Source: Hydnum rufescens UP504
Lineage: Eukaryota > Basidiomycota > Agaricomycetes > Cantharellales > Hydnaceae
Length of the DNA stretch: 64,000 nucleotides
NCBI GenBank assembly: GCA_014904985.1
Contig: MU128936.1
Span: 308,163 to 372,162 of the forward strand
Direction: 5' to 3'
Shown piece after piece: positions 46,414-59,677 of the stretch. The notes beneath the pieces were generated by a model, which was given only the letters and a program-made list of their open reading frames with translations, made no database searches and was not told the origin of the DNA. The position numbers and the translations under genes were made by a program. The stretch's first letter is position 1. Each line of letters opens with the position of its first letter.

Positions 46414-46806
46414 GTTAGATGTCCATTAACCTTTTCTGTGCATCATTGTCAATCTACAATGCAATAGGGCTCTTCATTGATGCAACTATTGCTCAAGTCT
46501 GAAGATGAGGAATATTACCTTCCCATGACTCCACTATGCATACATGTACTTGTCCTAATCTAAACCTCCTCATGATACAATGGTTCATGGTACAATTCTG
46601 AAATTTGTATGAGATCACAGCATGACACCCCATTCTATGATACTTCACCTTGCTCTAAAAGTATCAATTATACTCATGGAACCTTACCCTGCAACAGACC
46701 AAGTAAGCAATAAGTTGCCCACAATTGTGGGTCTTCTATGGCTGACCAATTTCACAACCATGTTAAGACTTAGGCAGGAACACCAGCCTCTATATAGAGG
46801 CTGGGA
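45169..46806. other. CpG desert over the WD40 half of the NLR
   Basis: Reading base by base I find no CG dinucleotide between the one at 45167 and the one at 46807, about 1.6 kb. The neighbouring NACHT-coding 1.8 kb has dozens. TG and CA are abundant. This is the expected product of CpG methylation followed by deamination. Confidence 0.7.
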
Positions 46807-49800
46807 TCGCTTTGTAAGGACGTAACATAGCACCCAATTATATTGGCTATTGCCATCCAAATGTATGGCGTTTAAGGTCCCAAATAAATCATGTGATTCT
46901 TACAGTTAACCCGATTGGGCCATGGTGACAGAAAAATGGCAGTGAAGAACTGGCTCTGGATATTTTTCATATTCTTTCTACCATAGGGTGATGTTTGGGA
47001 TAGTTAGTCTTCACCCCAGTCATTTCCATCTCCCTACGACCTCATCCTCACAAATCATGTGATTTATTTGGTGCCTTAATGAACAATACAATTTGGTACC
47101 CACCTCCATCTATTCAAAGGGTCCCAGACTAGTTAAGACTGTAATCTCCCCTAGGGAGGTACAGCAACACCTAGAATAACTTGGGTCTGCTCCAAGGAAC
47201 TAGAAGTATACCTTGATCTCTGGCATTAGTCTCAAAATTCTTCCCACTTATAATGCTCACACACACAGCCATCCTTCAACCACTCAGTCTTACCTTTATA
47301 CAATGCACTTGGAACTGTAGTATTGGATGACACAAGACATTCTTGGAGGGTGAAGGATGAGGCACAAATGGCATGGAGTGTATGGAGTGTATGATATTGA
47401 GTTCATCATGGAATGGTTGAATTGGTAGTGGTGCTAGATGGAATGTAGCCTCATTTGTTATATTCTTGGATACAATAAATGTCTATGGAAATGCCATCAT
47501 TGGCAAAAGGGGTTGCAAAGGGTGGCCCAATGCCTTCAGATCTGGAACAATATTATGAGAATGGAATTAGGCCTCACATTTGAGCAACCACCACACTTGT
47601 TAGTATTCAAATGGAAAACAGGAATGCCACACCAATTCATTACATTCACCATTTGCCCCCATAGGCATGATCCCCAAAGAGTCAACTATACACTCTGATG
47701 CATTCTAAGCACTTTACAATGGCCACAGGTGTGGAGGGACAAGGTGAATAAATTTCATGATCCCAAGCAACAGATTATCTTCAACAAGGTGAACATACCT
47801 ATGACACCTTTGAGGGAAGAAGTAAACATGATCATCCTTGCCCCATACTTGTCAAAGTTGTCAAAGGCAGGGTGGAATGGACCAGTGCCAAAAATCAGGG
47901 GTGGGAGATGCACCATCTATGTAATGATGTCAATTCAGATGATTTAAGTTGGTCACATCTCCTCGGGGGTGTTGGCATTCAGGATGATGCACCAAAGCAT
48001 TATATTTCTGGAATAAATGAGGCTTGAAGGGGGGATTGATGACTTGGGGCACATGGATGAAAATATCAGGGGGTGTAAACATCCAGCAAGCCTTTTGATG
48101 ATCAGATCAGCAGATATGCAAGCTTCCAGACAGAGCACCACTGACCCAAAAATAAAGGCATTTGGTAAAGGACATGTCTGCCTCATGTTCTGCATGCACT
48201 ATCGATCAAAATTGGCTTCAATTCATATCTACCATAATGCATCAAGGGATGACTGTTCAATGCTTCAGGTTATGGACATTTGCTGTCACAAGAAAACTCT
48301 TTGAAAACCTATCACAGTGTGAGGTGAGAGGCACATAAAAGAGAACCAATGCAAGACCTCTCGCTCTTACCAACCAATAGTCCCCCCTCTCAGTTCGAAC
48401 ACTATTGATAATGTCCCCACCTATATCTAGTCATTGCAGAGTAGCTCAAGGCCAGAATATGCACCTGCCTGACTCACAAAACCTCTTCTTTGCCATCAGC
48501 CATTGTCACTACCCTGGACACCCTCAGGATGCAAAATACCCCTATTGATCTGAATAAGTGCTGTAGCACTGTACTCTGCAACACATGACAGCAGGCGGTA
48601 TGTGACTGCTCTGTGATCTATCAAATGTTTTGAAGCAGCCATGGCAGGTCCTCGGGAGGTGGCAGCCCTGTGGGATAATACCACACTCAATCTTTACAAT
48701 TGTGCCCAGCAAAGATGTAAGTCTCACCCACTTTCTGAGGTTCATGTGCACTTGTATGGTTGGATTTGCCTACGGCTCCTAAGGGAATTCTTCTACCTCA
48801 TTGCTCCAATTGCCACACTTCAATAAAAGTGGGCTGTCACCTTCAGCCTCATGACAGTGATTTTTATGCTCTGGGCAGACTTTCACCTTCTGGACAGGCT
48901 GTTGCTCCAGCATGACTTTCAAGATGAAATCAATCTGCCTCCATAGCTGGTTTACTTGAATCCAACCGATATGTCTTCATCTCCGAGCCTTGACAACAAT
49001 TCAATGGGATGCTTGTCCTTGCTGACACTCTCCTTACCTCCTCCGTTCTTCTCATATTTGCACCCCCACTCTGAATGAAGGCGAATGGCCTGACCCGTGC
49101 TTTTATCTGCCTGATTAGACTTGTCCATTTACCCCTTGTTTTCACTTGTTGTGGGCTTGTTGGTGTGGATCCTGCTTCAGATTGTGCTGATGATCATGTC
49201 TCCAAGTCTTTTCTTCCATGGAGATGAGGGCATGCTGCTGTCCCAAGCCCCAATTGTCCCTCAATCATTCTTTTCAGCTCCGTGTTGGGCCCTTTGTTCT
49301 TTTTTCAACAAGCTATGCACAATATTTTCCAATGATCCTCTGGCCCTGTCTGTTTTCTATGAGTCACTGGTGTTGCATCATTTTAGCCTTGCTTGGAGAC
49401 TAATATCTGTTCTCTGGTAAAGTGGATGATCTGAGGTTATTTGATCTTCAAGCTTTTGTCCATCACACCCTCCAGTTCTATCAGTTGGTCTGTGGGCTCT
49501 CATTCTGCATGAGGGTACAATGGACTTGGTTTCCTGTCTCTGGTTATTGGCTTTCTGGCTCTCAGGGTGTGACTCTATGGAAGGGAAGTTTCTCACTGAA
49601 AATTGAGAAAGAGCATTTCATGCCCTGTGGTCTTGCCCAATTGGGACTACCGGGACACATGTCAAATCTTGAAAGTATCATGGAGATGCTCTCTGCAACA
49701 CATTGAATTGTCTGCCAACCATTCTTCCCCATTCTATCACCTTGCTCTGCGCTACGCTGGCTTGAGTTGAAGGTCGGGAGGGTTTGTCCTTTCAGGTCCC

Positions 49801-51260
49801 TGACTCTCAACCCTCCCATACATGCATTCTTGAGCTTATGAGTTGTTGGAAGCAAGGTGTTGATTTGATTGCCCTGGTCCAAGTTCATACTACAATAAGA
49901 TGCTTGTCAAATCTGAATGGATAGGGAATCATTTTGATTTTGTTAAGATAAGTGCCTAATTGGTTCTATGAGCTTTGTTCTGGGGTCCAACCCAAGTTGG
50001 CGGCCAACATTGTCAGCCTCGTTTCACAGTCATCGGAGTAACAGTTTTAGTCTTGCTCATTATTTCCTGTGATGTGATCATTCAGACAGAACAGAAAGTA
50101 AGTTGAGATTTATTATAATTACAGTACATGGAAAGAAGCATAAACATTCATCATGAGGGGTGCCTGTGATTAGAGGGAGAATTTCTCTACTTGTATACAT
50201 GCAAAAAGTCAAACCTGTCCCTCAAAACTGCTTTGTCATCTGATCTTGGGTATTTGGGTTCAGGTCACCTCCCAAACAGGGCTCTAACCTTGACCTGCAC
50301 TAAGCCGAAGCTGGGTATCACGATTCTGATGAGAGTAACCATGATAGAAAATAGATCATTGAACAACATGACAAAGGCAGGCAGTATCCAATATGAACCA
50401 CTGGGTTTATGCTCTCATCATCCCATACCACCTCTGTGGCGACATGTATCCTCAGAGCCAGGGACCTCTCCTCCTAGAAAAATGGACAAGTTTCGGATCA
50501 ATATCACTCAGCATCACAAAGGTCATGGGATATGGGTTGAGACATACATTTTTAGATGATCTTCTACATTTTGCCACATTCTCTTTTGGATTGACAAGCT
50601 GGTAATTTCAAGGAGGCTTGGCATGTCAAGGGTTGCTCGGAGTGTCTTTTGGAGGTGCAGGCTGCAAGGTCCAGGATAAAGTTAAGTTGCTCAGCAGAGC
50701 ATGTATAACGAGACATTATAGGGATGTACTTGGCGAGCATGGTGATGGAATAGACTGCACCGAGTGGCTAGAATAGGATTGGGGAATTGATATTGTATAG
50801 AAATATGCTCAGCTTGGGGGCTGAAAAATTGGGTAACCTACCATGCGATAGTAATTACACTCAAATGGAACCTGTACTTGGCAAACTGTCCCCATAATTA
50901 GTTAAGTGCCAGAATTATCAAGTTGAAAAACAAAAGAGGATGCACCATCACAAAAAGGAAACATGAGAGAACACTTGTGATCAACCCCATACCAATGGTG
51001 TACAATACCATACAGTTGATTACTGAATCGGTCCTGTGCTGCGTGATGAGCATGAGATCATTAATCAGATGAAGGAACTCATTTAGTACATGAAGGTATT
51101 ATCACAAATGTAGCAGAATACATACTTTTGGAAGCCGGTCTGCTGGCGTCACAATAAGAGACACATACATGTTGTAATAACAATATCTGTGGTTGCCTGA
51201 GAGCCAATTGCATCATGCACCATGTATCAGTGGGGGTAAAAGAATGTGTTAGAAAGAAGG
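46414..51260. other. CpG-poor region without recognised genes
   Basis: 4.8 kb of CpG-poor, TG/CA-rich DNA with short open frames on both strands, the longest about 120 codons. None shows a motif I recognise or a convincing splice partner. The same composition resumes at 63015 after the Gypsy element, so the two parts are probably one older repeat or heterochromatic block. Confidence 0.5.
51256..51260. repeat. Left target-site duplication of the Gypsy element
   Basis: GAAGG, copy at 63015-63019. Confidence 0.85.
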
Positions 51261-51838
51261 TGTAATATAGGGCCATTCTACATAGAGTATGTACAAGTCC
51301 TGTCCCCTCTAGTACCTTATGTAATAGCGCGGCCGTGAGGATTCTAAGTCCCGGTTGCGCCGGAATCAAATTACTCTTTTGCCTGGACTTCGTAGCCTCC
51401 ACTCAAACCGTGAAACTAACATAGCCATGCAACAACTACGCGATCAAGTCACACAATGAAGCAACCACATCAAGACCCACGATCCGTCACCACAGAGCAT
51501 GGGGCAGAGACGGATAAGGGAGTCGCGTACGAGCGCGACTCAGTTAGGTAAGTACACTACCCTAGTGTACTCGCTAACTACCCCTCTCCCCATAGATAGT
51601 AGCTGAGCCCTTTGGCCAGCTACTACCATCTCCCCATTCCCATTCCCCCCTCTCCTCTCGCTTCTCCCCCGTCCGAAGTGAAGCCAGTGCTTAGCTTTGT
51701 TCGTGACCCTCCCGCTCGAAGCCAGTGCTTAGAGCGGTTGGACTACTTTCCTCCTTCTGTTCACAGGTCCATCAAATCCGCCTCATCTAACGACGACAAA
51801 TACTGCAGTCCCTCAAAGTCGAGGACCACGTTATTACA
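51261..51838 (+). repeat. Left LTR of the Gypsy element
   Basis: Begins TGTAATATAGGGCC and ends CACGTTATTACA. By eye it differs from the right LTR at about 30 sites, nearly all transitions at CpG-type positions. Confidence 0.92.
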
Positions 51839-51839
51839 T

Positions 51840-52861
51840 TGGTTCCCTCTAGCTGATGAGGCAGTCGAACCAACCAACCCCCTGCCATCGCCAGACTCCC
51901 TGTCCCACTCGCTCCAATCCATGCCATGCAATATGAGTAAACGGGGTCGACCTTCGAAACCCAACGCTAATGATGCGATCCTGCATCACGTCCCATCATC
52001 TCAACATGATGACGTTCTGTATCACCCTGCAACGCATGAATGCATCGCCATTCCCCCTCGTCTCCGTTCTCTGGAACGCTATCTCGAAATCACGCATAGA
52101 TTAGACGAGCTGGTAGGCGACTATATGGACCCTTTCTCTGCAGCCCCTGTCACCATGTACCAATTCTTGATGGTATGGATGAAATTTGCTCCAGCGCAGT
52201 ACCACACTGCCTATTTCCTGTTTGATGAAGAGCAACAGAGATGGTTCGTGGACAGGGAACTCATTATCACAATCCAGACAGCCCTCGAGAGGCTGCAGCA
52301 CGTCATTACGGATGTCATAGGGATAGTGGGGGAGGAGCCACATCGCTTTGTAATAGATCGTGACTCCAAATTAACAGAGCAATTGTGGATGTCTGATCAG
52401 CTCAAGGAGCTCATGATGGCTGATAGGCTGTTAAAATTGTGAGTTGACTTAACATTTGAGAGACTCGCCAAGCTCAGGAAGCTGCACCAGGGGGAAACTC
52501 TATCAACTCCTATGGCCACAGAGGACTCCCTTCCCCCTATGCCTGAATTGAAGGACCGCCTGCATAAAGCGTGGCTCGATCCACGCCCCCCTACCAAGAA
52601 TGTGGCTCGTCGGGCCCTCACTGTGGGATGGGAAGTGATTGAAGCCGATCTCAATGGCACTCGCCCCATCAACCAGGCCACGAGGTATCCCTTCTCAGGC
52701 AGTCAAGCCCTGAAGTACATGTACTATGACGTTAAGCTGGAATATGCCCTCGGCGTCCAACCCCTCCCCCACATAAACACAGATCCCCACGGCTTGGGGC
52801 TATTTCTCCCCCCGGACAAATTCCAGGAGCCCAGCGGAGACGCGAATCGTGACTTCTCGTG
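51840..52861 (+). pseudogene. Gypsy 5' frame, N-terminal Gag-related sequence
   Basis: An open frame runs out of the left LTR to 52442 with a globular, helical composition (LRSLERYLEITHRLDELVGD, MYQFLMVWMKFAPAQYH). A second frame, 52512-52862, carries more (PELKDRLHKAWLDP). The frame from the LTR starts with TTG, not ATG, so the true start is not clear. It resembles the N-terminal domain found ahead of Gag in some large fungal Gypsy elements, but I cannot name it. Confidence 0.45.
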
Positions 52862-53556
52862 AAGTCCAAGAGCAGGCGCTGGCTCGATAATAGATTTGCC
52901 CGCCTAGCCTGGACAGTCATCCAGACAGGGCTTACGAGGAAGCTCCTCCGCACTCCGGACTTTGTCTATCGATTTGGAAGCGTTGCCAGCCGTTTGGCAA
53001 GATGTCCCTCTTGAGGATCAATGACCCCAAGAGAGCGTCCCCGTTACCCCAAATCCCAAGAATCGCTTCGAGGTCCTTTCCCAGCGAATCTCCACTCTAG
53101 GGGAAGGGTTAAAGAATACCCTCTGGACCCCGTCAAAGCCGCAACCTCTGGGATTGAGCAGGGAGCCCGCAGGAGCATGGGAAATGGGAACAGTATTAGG
53201 CCAGACGGTCTGAAAATCGTCAAGCAGGATCGCTCCAGCCTTAGGACCGACCCAACGAGCGCAGGGTTGTTTGCCACACACCAGCTACCTCATAGCGCGA
53301 CCGAATGTGGTGGAGAACGCAAGGCTACCTCCCAGCCAGGCGTGGAACCTAGTCACTGACACGCCTGCCCTACCTGCCCCGGAGCCACCAGAGCCCATGA
53401 CTATTACTCGGGCCTAATGAAAGTGGCCCCGATGCCCAGCTCAGCTCGCTCTTCGCGAATAACCCAATACAAGCCCCACTATCCAAATTAGGGCAAGCCC
53501 CCATCATTTCCCAAGCGTCGAATGGGAATACGCCTCCCCTGGGCCCTTCAAGGCAT

Positions 53557-54933
53557 GTGAGCCCCGAATCCTTCACAGGGGACCTACGAGTCAAGGATCC
53601 ACCACCCTCTCAACCCCACAGTTCGAAGGGTAGTGGGAGTGGCCCGCCGGAAGGGGGCAACAGCGAAGGCCCTAGTGGAGGGGGAGGTGGGGGTGGAGGT
53701 CCAAGTGGTGGAAATGGAGGCCCGGGTAGTGGAGGAGGCCCAGGACGAGGAAGTCAAGGGCCAGGATCCCCTCCTAGTGGAGGTCCCTCAGGCCCCCCCG
53801 TTCCCATGGGTTCTCCTGGCCCTCCTGGCCCGCCAGGCCCACCAGGTCCTCCTGGACCCGAAGGACCGCTCTCCAATGCCCCACCCTCTGGCATTGTGTG
53901 GGACAATAAGCTTAAATGGTCTACCGTACCTGAATGGGATGGAGCACACGAGACAGCAATCGACTGGCTGTACGAATGTAACGATCTCGCCAGTCTAGGC
54001 CCTACGTTGGAGGGCCAGTTGCCCATGATAGCCACACGCCGTTTCAAAGGAGCAGTAGCAACTGCTTGGCGGGCGCACTCCATGCCCATCAAACACTCAA
54101 TTCTCCAGTCGTGGGACAACCTGCGTGAGTGGGTCTTACATCGCTATCTAGGAGAGGTCTGGTACATGGCGCAGTGCCTCCAATACAACGAAGAGGTTTT
54201 CTGCAGTGCCGAGTACCCCGACGAATTACCTGCGGAGTACATACAACGGCGAATCCTCCTCTCGCACATTTTCTTGCGATTCACCCCCAATAGCCCCGAG
54301 GAAACGGCTTCAGTCATGAACAATGCGCCAACCGAGTGGGATGTCATCCTGTGCTGGAGTGACTGACCCCCGATAGAATCGGTCCTGATGTCGGCCAAAC
54401 AATTTGAAGCCGCGTTGATCACCCAGTGGAGATCTTCGCAGTACTACCGACGTCGTCTAGGAGCAAGGAGCTCCAAGAGAGCCAATTTAGCCACGCAGGG
54501 CAATGACGAAGAAAGGGAGGAGGAGGATTCCTTGCACTCCCCCTTTGAGGATGATTCCGAGGGAGCCTTCTACTACTCCAGTGAGGAAGCAGAAGGAAAT
54601 AGGGCTCCCTCGACAGCATTTAACGTGGGAAAGCACCCGGCGGGCCGATCCTATCGTCCTCAGCATCGCGTACCCCTCTCGAGCAAGATGGTGGATAACG
54701 TCGAAAAGATGTACCTGTACCCTCGAGATGACTCTGTGGTCAGCCATAACAAGCCCGGCCAGAAGTGTTTCGCCTGTGGGAGCGAGAAGCATTGGGTCCG
54801 GGAATGTAAACACTACGGAGCATATTCCAATCGTCTCGAGAGGAGAATGCTCAAAAAGGAACACCAGCATTATGAGACGCCTAATTACAAAGCAGCATAC
54901 TCAGCTGCTGTAGATTCCAGCCAGGATTTTTAA
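53557..54933 (+). pseudogene. Gypsy Gag with collagen-like linker and CCHC knuckle
   Basis: Structural protein of the retrotransposon particle. A Gly/Pro/Ser-rich lead includes a collagen-like run of G-P-P triplets (53810-53870, GSPGPPGPPGPPGPPGPEG). Then comes the capsid-like helical core (WDNKLKWSTVPEWDG, ETAIDWLYECNDLASLG, FKGAVATAWRAH, SWDNLREWVLHRYLG) and, after one in-frame TGA at 54364-54366, an acidic stretch and the zinc knuckle CFACGSEKHWVREC (about 54766). Apart from the single TGA the frame is continuous. Confidence 0.78.
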
Positions 54934-55338
54934 TTATGGGACGGACGAACACAGCTCTGCCATCTAGTTCCCCTGTAACCTATCGGAAGCCCACGTATAT
55001 AGAGACTCAAGAACACTTGTTGCATAATGTAAACATAGCAACGAGTAATATACAGCTTCCCCCTCCCGTGAAATCCTTCCTGGATTCCCCAAGAAAACCT
55101 CCTGATAGACAGTGCCCCTGCGATCTGGGAGAAACAAGTCAGCGATTCGTAGCAGTGGCTGCGGCGTCGAAGCCAGTTGAGAATGAGCCACCAGAATCAC
55201 CAAAGGCTCCGAATGACCTTCCAGTGAAGGTTATTCATTGCCTCAAGGCTAGAACCACACCCCCAGGAAATCAGCTCTGGGCATTACGGCACTTAGCATA
55301 TATGGTGGCTACCTGGGGTCACTCTCGAGTCCAGAAGT

Positions 55339-57860
55339 ACAGCTATGACTAGATTCGGGCACTGACATCACGCTGATATCAGAGGAATGCTATAAAGCCT
55401 TGGAACGTCGCCCGAAATTACAAAAGGGGATGAAGCTTAGCCTTTTCGAGCTCACCAACCAAGCAAAAATCCTAGGCTATGTGAACCTTCGAGTCTTCAT
55501 GCCTACGACAGATGGTCGAATGCTAGAATTCCTGGAGGAAGCCTACGTGATACCAGGAATGAACGTCCCCGTGTTGCTAGGGGAGGACTTCCAGGTTAAC
55601 TACGAGGTCTCCGTGCTGAGAACAGCACAAGAGATGCGCCTCTCGATCAGTCAGCTGGAGGAGCGATTCGACGTTCATGCTCATTCGACCCCCATCGTGG
55701 CAAGAAATGTCCAAGTCCGGCCACGCCATCCCCAAGGGATCCGGAATCACGCCGCGTACCTAGCCGCTTCCAGGAACCCCGACAGGTGCCAAGAATATTG
55801 CTGCACGCCACACCTGTTGCGAGCAGCAAAGGACGTGAGAATCCGTCCTGGATGGGCCGCCAGGGTTCCAGTGGAAGGTCTAGTAGCGGGGCGCGAGGAA
55901 TGGTTCATGGAGAGGGTTACACTTCCCATGAGCAATGGGTGCTTCCTAGCAGCTCCGTCAGCACTGCTTAAGTCAGAGGAGCTCATAGTGCAGGTAGCCA
56001 ATACGTCCCCCACCGCAGAATGGATTCGCAAGGGCGATGTACTGGGCATCCTACATGACCCAGAGCAGTACTTCGATAGGGCCAGGGATGATGGACGAAT
56101 GCAGTGCTTGAAAGCCTATGCCCAGGTAGTGCAGAAGATCGCCCGAGGATCGTTAGGGGACAAGGATCTATCAGATCAAGCGTCAGCGAAGTCGCGAGTG
56201 CTGGAGATCCCCCCAGGACCCAATGGTCCTGATGAGCTTTGGGGCCCTAAAATGTCAGAGCCCGCGGACCCGACTATGTACGACTCAAAGAAACTTGAAG
56301 AACTCATAGATATCGCTCCAGACGCCCCTCCAGACATAAAAGCGAAGACTCTGGCTCTGATCAAAAAGCATATCCAGGTGTTCGGGTTCGACGATCGCCT
56401 GGGGACGTTGGAAACGATCGCCAAGATCCGCATGAAGGAGGAGGCCCACCCTGTGTCCATGCCTATGTACGGGGCTTCTCCAGCGAAAAGACAAGTGATC
56501 GACGAGTAGATGGACAAGTGGATCCGTCAGGAGGTGGTGGAACCTTCGAAAAGTCCCTGGGCCGCCCTGTAGTTATAGCATATCGAAATGGGAAACCGAG
56601 ATTCTGTGTAGACTACAGGAAACTCAACGCCATGACTATACCTGATGAATTCTTGATCCCTTGACAAATGGAGATCCTGCAAGCCCTGTCAGGATCACAG
56701 GTCTTGTCCGCCCTCAACGCACTGGCGGGATTCCATCAGATGACGACAGATGAGGAGGATAAAGAGAAAACAGCCTTCCATTCTCACCGAGGGCTCTGGC
56801 AATTCAAACTAATGCCCTTCGGCCTTAGGAATGGCCCTCAATCTTTCAGAGGATGATGCAATCCATCCTTGCCCCATTTCTATGGATTTTCTCACTGGTG
56901 TACATAGACAACATCGTAGTATATTCAAAATCATATGAGGAGCACCTGGAGCACCTCGACCAAGTCCTACAGGCATGTGCTGAAGCCAAACTAACCTTGG
57001 CTCCCAAGAGGTGCCACTTCATGTACACCTCTATCTTACTACTGGGGCAAAAGGTCTCCTGACTTGGGTTGTCGACCCACAAGGAAAAGATCAAGGCCGT
57101 TACGGACCTAGCTCGCCCCCATAATAGAGCAATGCTGCAAACGTTCCTGGGGATGGCTGTTTACTTCTCACACTTTATACTGCACTACTCAGAGTGAGCA
57201 GCGCCATTATTCAAACTACTATGAAAAGGCACAAGCTGGACTTGGGGGGCGGAGCAAGAATGAGCCTTTGAAGACATCAAAGAAGGGCTGGTCTCAGCCC
57301 CTGTGCTCAGTCACTCGATTCCAGCTAGGCCATATCATATATATTCCGATGCATCGGATGTAGCCATAGGGGCCAGTCTACAACAAATCCAGCCAATAGC
57401 TATGAGAAATCTGAAGGGTACAAAAATATACGATAAGATCCTGGCTGCTCATGCAAAAGGCGAGCCTGTCCCGAAAATAGCTCGTCAAGCCTCAAAGAAT
57501 ACAAACAACGTGCCCGACCCCAGCCCCTGGGCCGAGAATATGGAAGACACGATAGTGCATGTAGAATGAGTAATCGCCTACTGGAGTAGGTCCCTCAAGT
57601 CTGCCAAATGAAACTATTCGGCAACGGAGAGAGAAGCCCTAGGGGTTAAGGAAGCGCTAGTGCGTTTCCAACCCTTCATTGAAGGCGAGAAAAACATTGT
57701 GATTACGGATCACGCAGCCCTACAATGGGCCAGGACGTACGAAAATGCCAACAGATGTCTCGCAGCATGGGGGGCAGTATTTGCGGCGTATCCAGGCCTG
57801 GATATAGTACACAGAGCGGGCATTGTTCACTCCAATGTCGACCCTCTCTCAAGGCTATGA
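55339..57860 (+). pseudogene. Gypsy Pol: aspartic protease, reverse transcriptase, RNase H
   Basis: The protease active site reads LDSGTDITLIS (about 55350). A long connector to 56509 leads to the RT: FCVDYRKLN (about 56600), SALNALAGFHQM, TAFHSHRGLWQFKLMPFGL and the active-site box VYIDNIVVYSKS (about 56900). The box has Asn where the second catalytic Asp of Y-I-D-D is expected. RNase H begins YHIYSDASDVAIGASLQQ (about 57330) and ends ITDHAALQWA near 57700. In-frame TGA codons at 56662, 57060, 57567 and 57858, plus a frame change near 56850, show that this copy cannot make active enzyme. Confidence 0.85.
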
Positions 57861-58117
57861 CAGGTTCTGCCGCATCAATCGCCTGTGGAAGATATCTCCC
57901 CCTCCCTGCCAACTCAGCTCCCAATGCAACCGATGTACGCATGGGAAGACGTAGTAGAGAGGAAGCCCGCTGAGCGAGTGGCATTCCTTTCCACCCAAGC
58001 GCAGAGCAAGAAGCAAGGCTTCCAAGAGGAAGGGAAGGCTACTGCCAGCGCAACAGATGAGATAGAGTTGGCTGCGCAGTGAAGAGCCAGAACAACGAAC
58101 CCTCGGGCTGAGAACAC

Positions 58118-59677
58118 GTGCCACGAACGCTGGACATCGAGATCAGCCCCCAAAGAATAGAAGCCTTCGTTCAAGGATACCAAGTGGACCCCAGCTTCCG
58201 GCAACCATGGAGCGAAGTGGCAGAAGACAAATCGGAGCTCTTGGTGGCTCAGAGATTTTATAAGTCCAGAGAAGGACTTCTGATCTTCCGAGATGCAGAC
58301 TGGGTAGCCCGACTATGTGTGCCGAAGTCAGAAATACGCAGGATACTCAAGGAATCACATGAGTCACCCTGGGAAACCGCCCACACAGGATCCTCAAGGC
58401 TATTTCACAAGCTTGCCATGCGATTCTATTGGCCCAAGATGTGGGCGGACATAGTCGACTACACTAAGACATGCGACGTCTGCCAGAAGATTAAATCAGA
58501 CAAACGAGGACTGATGGGAAAGCTACATCCCCACGCCATCCCACTCCTCCCACTTGAAGTAGTGACCCTAGACCTCATTACGGGCCTCCCGAAGTCAGAG
58601 GGGCATGACGCGGTGCTAGTGATAGTGGACAAGCTTACCAAATTCGTCCAATACGTCCCCACCTCCTCGAGCTTAAAGCAGGAGGGCTTTGCCAGGATGT
58701 TCATCCAGCATGTCATCCTGAAATACGGTCTCCTGAGGCAGATGATCGTGGACCGGGACACCAGGTGGTCCCGATCCTTTTGGGCGTCAGTTGCCAAACA
58801 CCTCGAGCTGGATCTACTCCTCTCGACGTCCCATCACCCGCAGACGGATGGACAAATGGAAAAGGCCAACGACATGCTTGAAGTGGCGCTACGCACTTAC
58901 ACAGCTGGGAATCACAGTTCCTGGGCCCAGTGGCTAGGAACACTTGCGATGGCCCACAACTCAATGCCTCATTCCTCCACTGGTTATTCACCCTTCTTCC
59001 TTTTACACGGGTACTCCCCCAAGACTAAGGCGACTGCTATGGACCCAACAGGAAGGGGCATCGAACGGATGGAGCTGGACAATGCAGCCGCCTCTTCATT
59101 CGTAGGTGAGATGGAAGCCCATCGCTCACTAGCCCGGGATGCCCTAGCAAGAGCCCAAGCCAGGCAAGCGAAAGCCTATAATTTGTGAAGGCATGATGAA
59201 GAATTCGAGGAAGGGGATGAGGTTCTAGTGAACCCCCACTCCCTCGAGCTAGTCAATGTGCAAGGCACGGGGAGGAAGCTAGTCCAACGACGCATTGGGC
59301 CATTTCAGATCTCGGAAAAGATAAATCCCGTAGTCTACCGTGTGAATATACCCCCCGAATATAAGATGCACCTGATCATAAATATACAGCATCTGGTAAA
59401 ATACCACCATGACGAGCAAGATGACAGACGAGCCAGGCTCCCCGAGCTAAGGGAACTGGCGAAGGAAGAAGAATATGAAGTAGAGAAAATCGTAGGACAC
59501 TGCTACAATTGGTCGAGGAGAAGGAGGGAGTACCTAGTGAGGTGGAAAGGGTATGGGCCTGAGCACAACACGTTCGAGCCCGAGCCGGGGCTACGGAATG
59601 CCTTTTCTCGCCTCAGGGAGTACCACAGGACCCTGGAAGAACGTGGCAGCGAAAATGAGGACTCCACGAGGCCATAG
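58118..59677 (+). pseudogene. Gypsy integrase with chromodomain
   Basis: Integrase joins the DNA copy to the genome. The HHCC zinc-binding part is HTGSSRLFHKLAMRFYWPKM to CDVCQKIKSD (about 58380-58500). The core has D in VTLDLITGLP, D in IVDRDTRWS and E in HPQTDGQMEKAND (58560-58870), so the catalytic triad is present. A TGA at 59186-59188 separates it from the end, EEGDEVLVNPHSLE, which leads to the chromodomain YEVEKIVGHC, REYLVRWKGYGPEHNTFEPE (59477-59600). Chromodomains of this type guide insertion to modified chromatin. The frame ends at 59677. Confidence 0.85.

Noticed and set aside
53754..54119. Minus-strand collagen-like protein
   Set aside because: It is the antisense of the Gag Gly/Pro repeat; Gly-Pro codons read as Gly-Pro on both strands.
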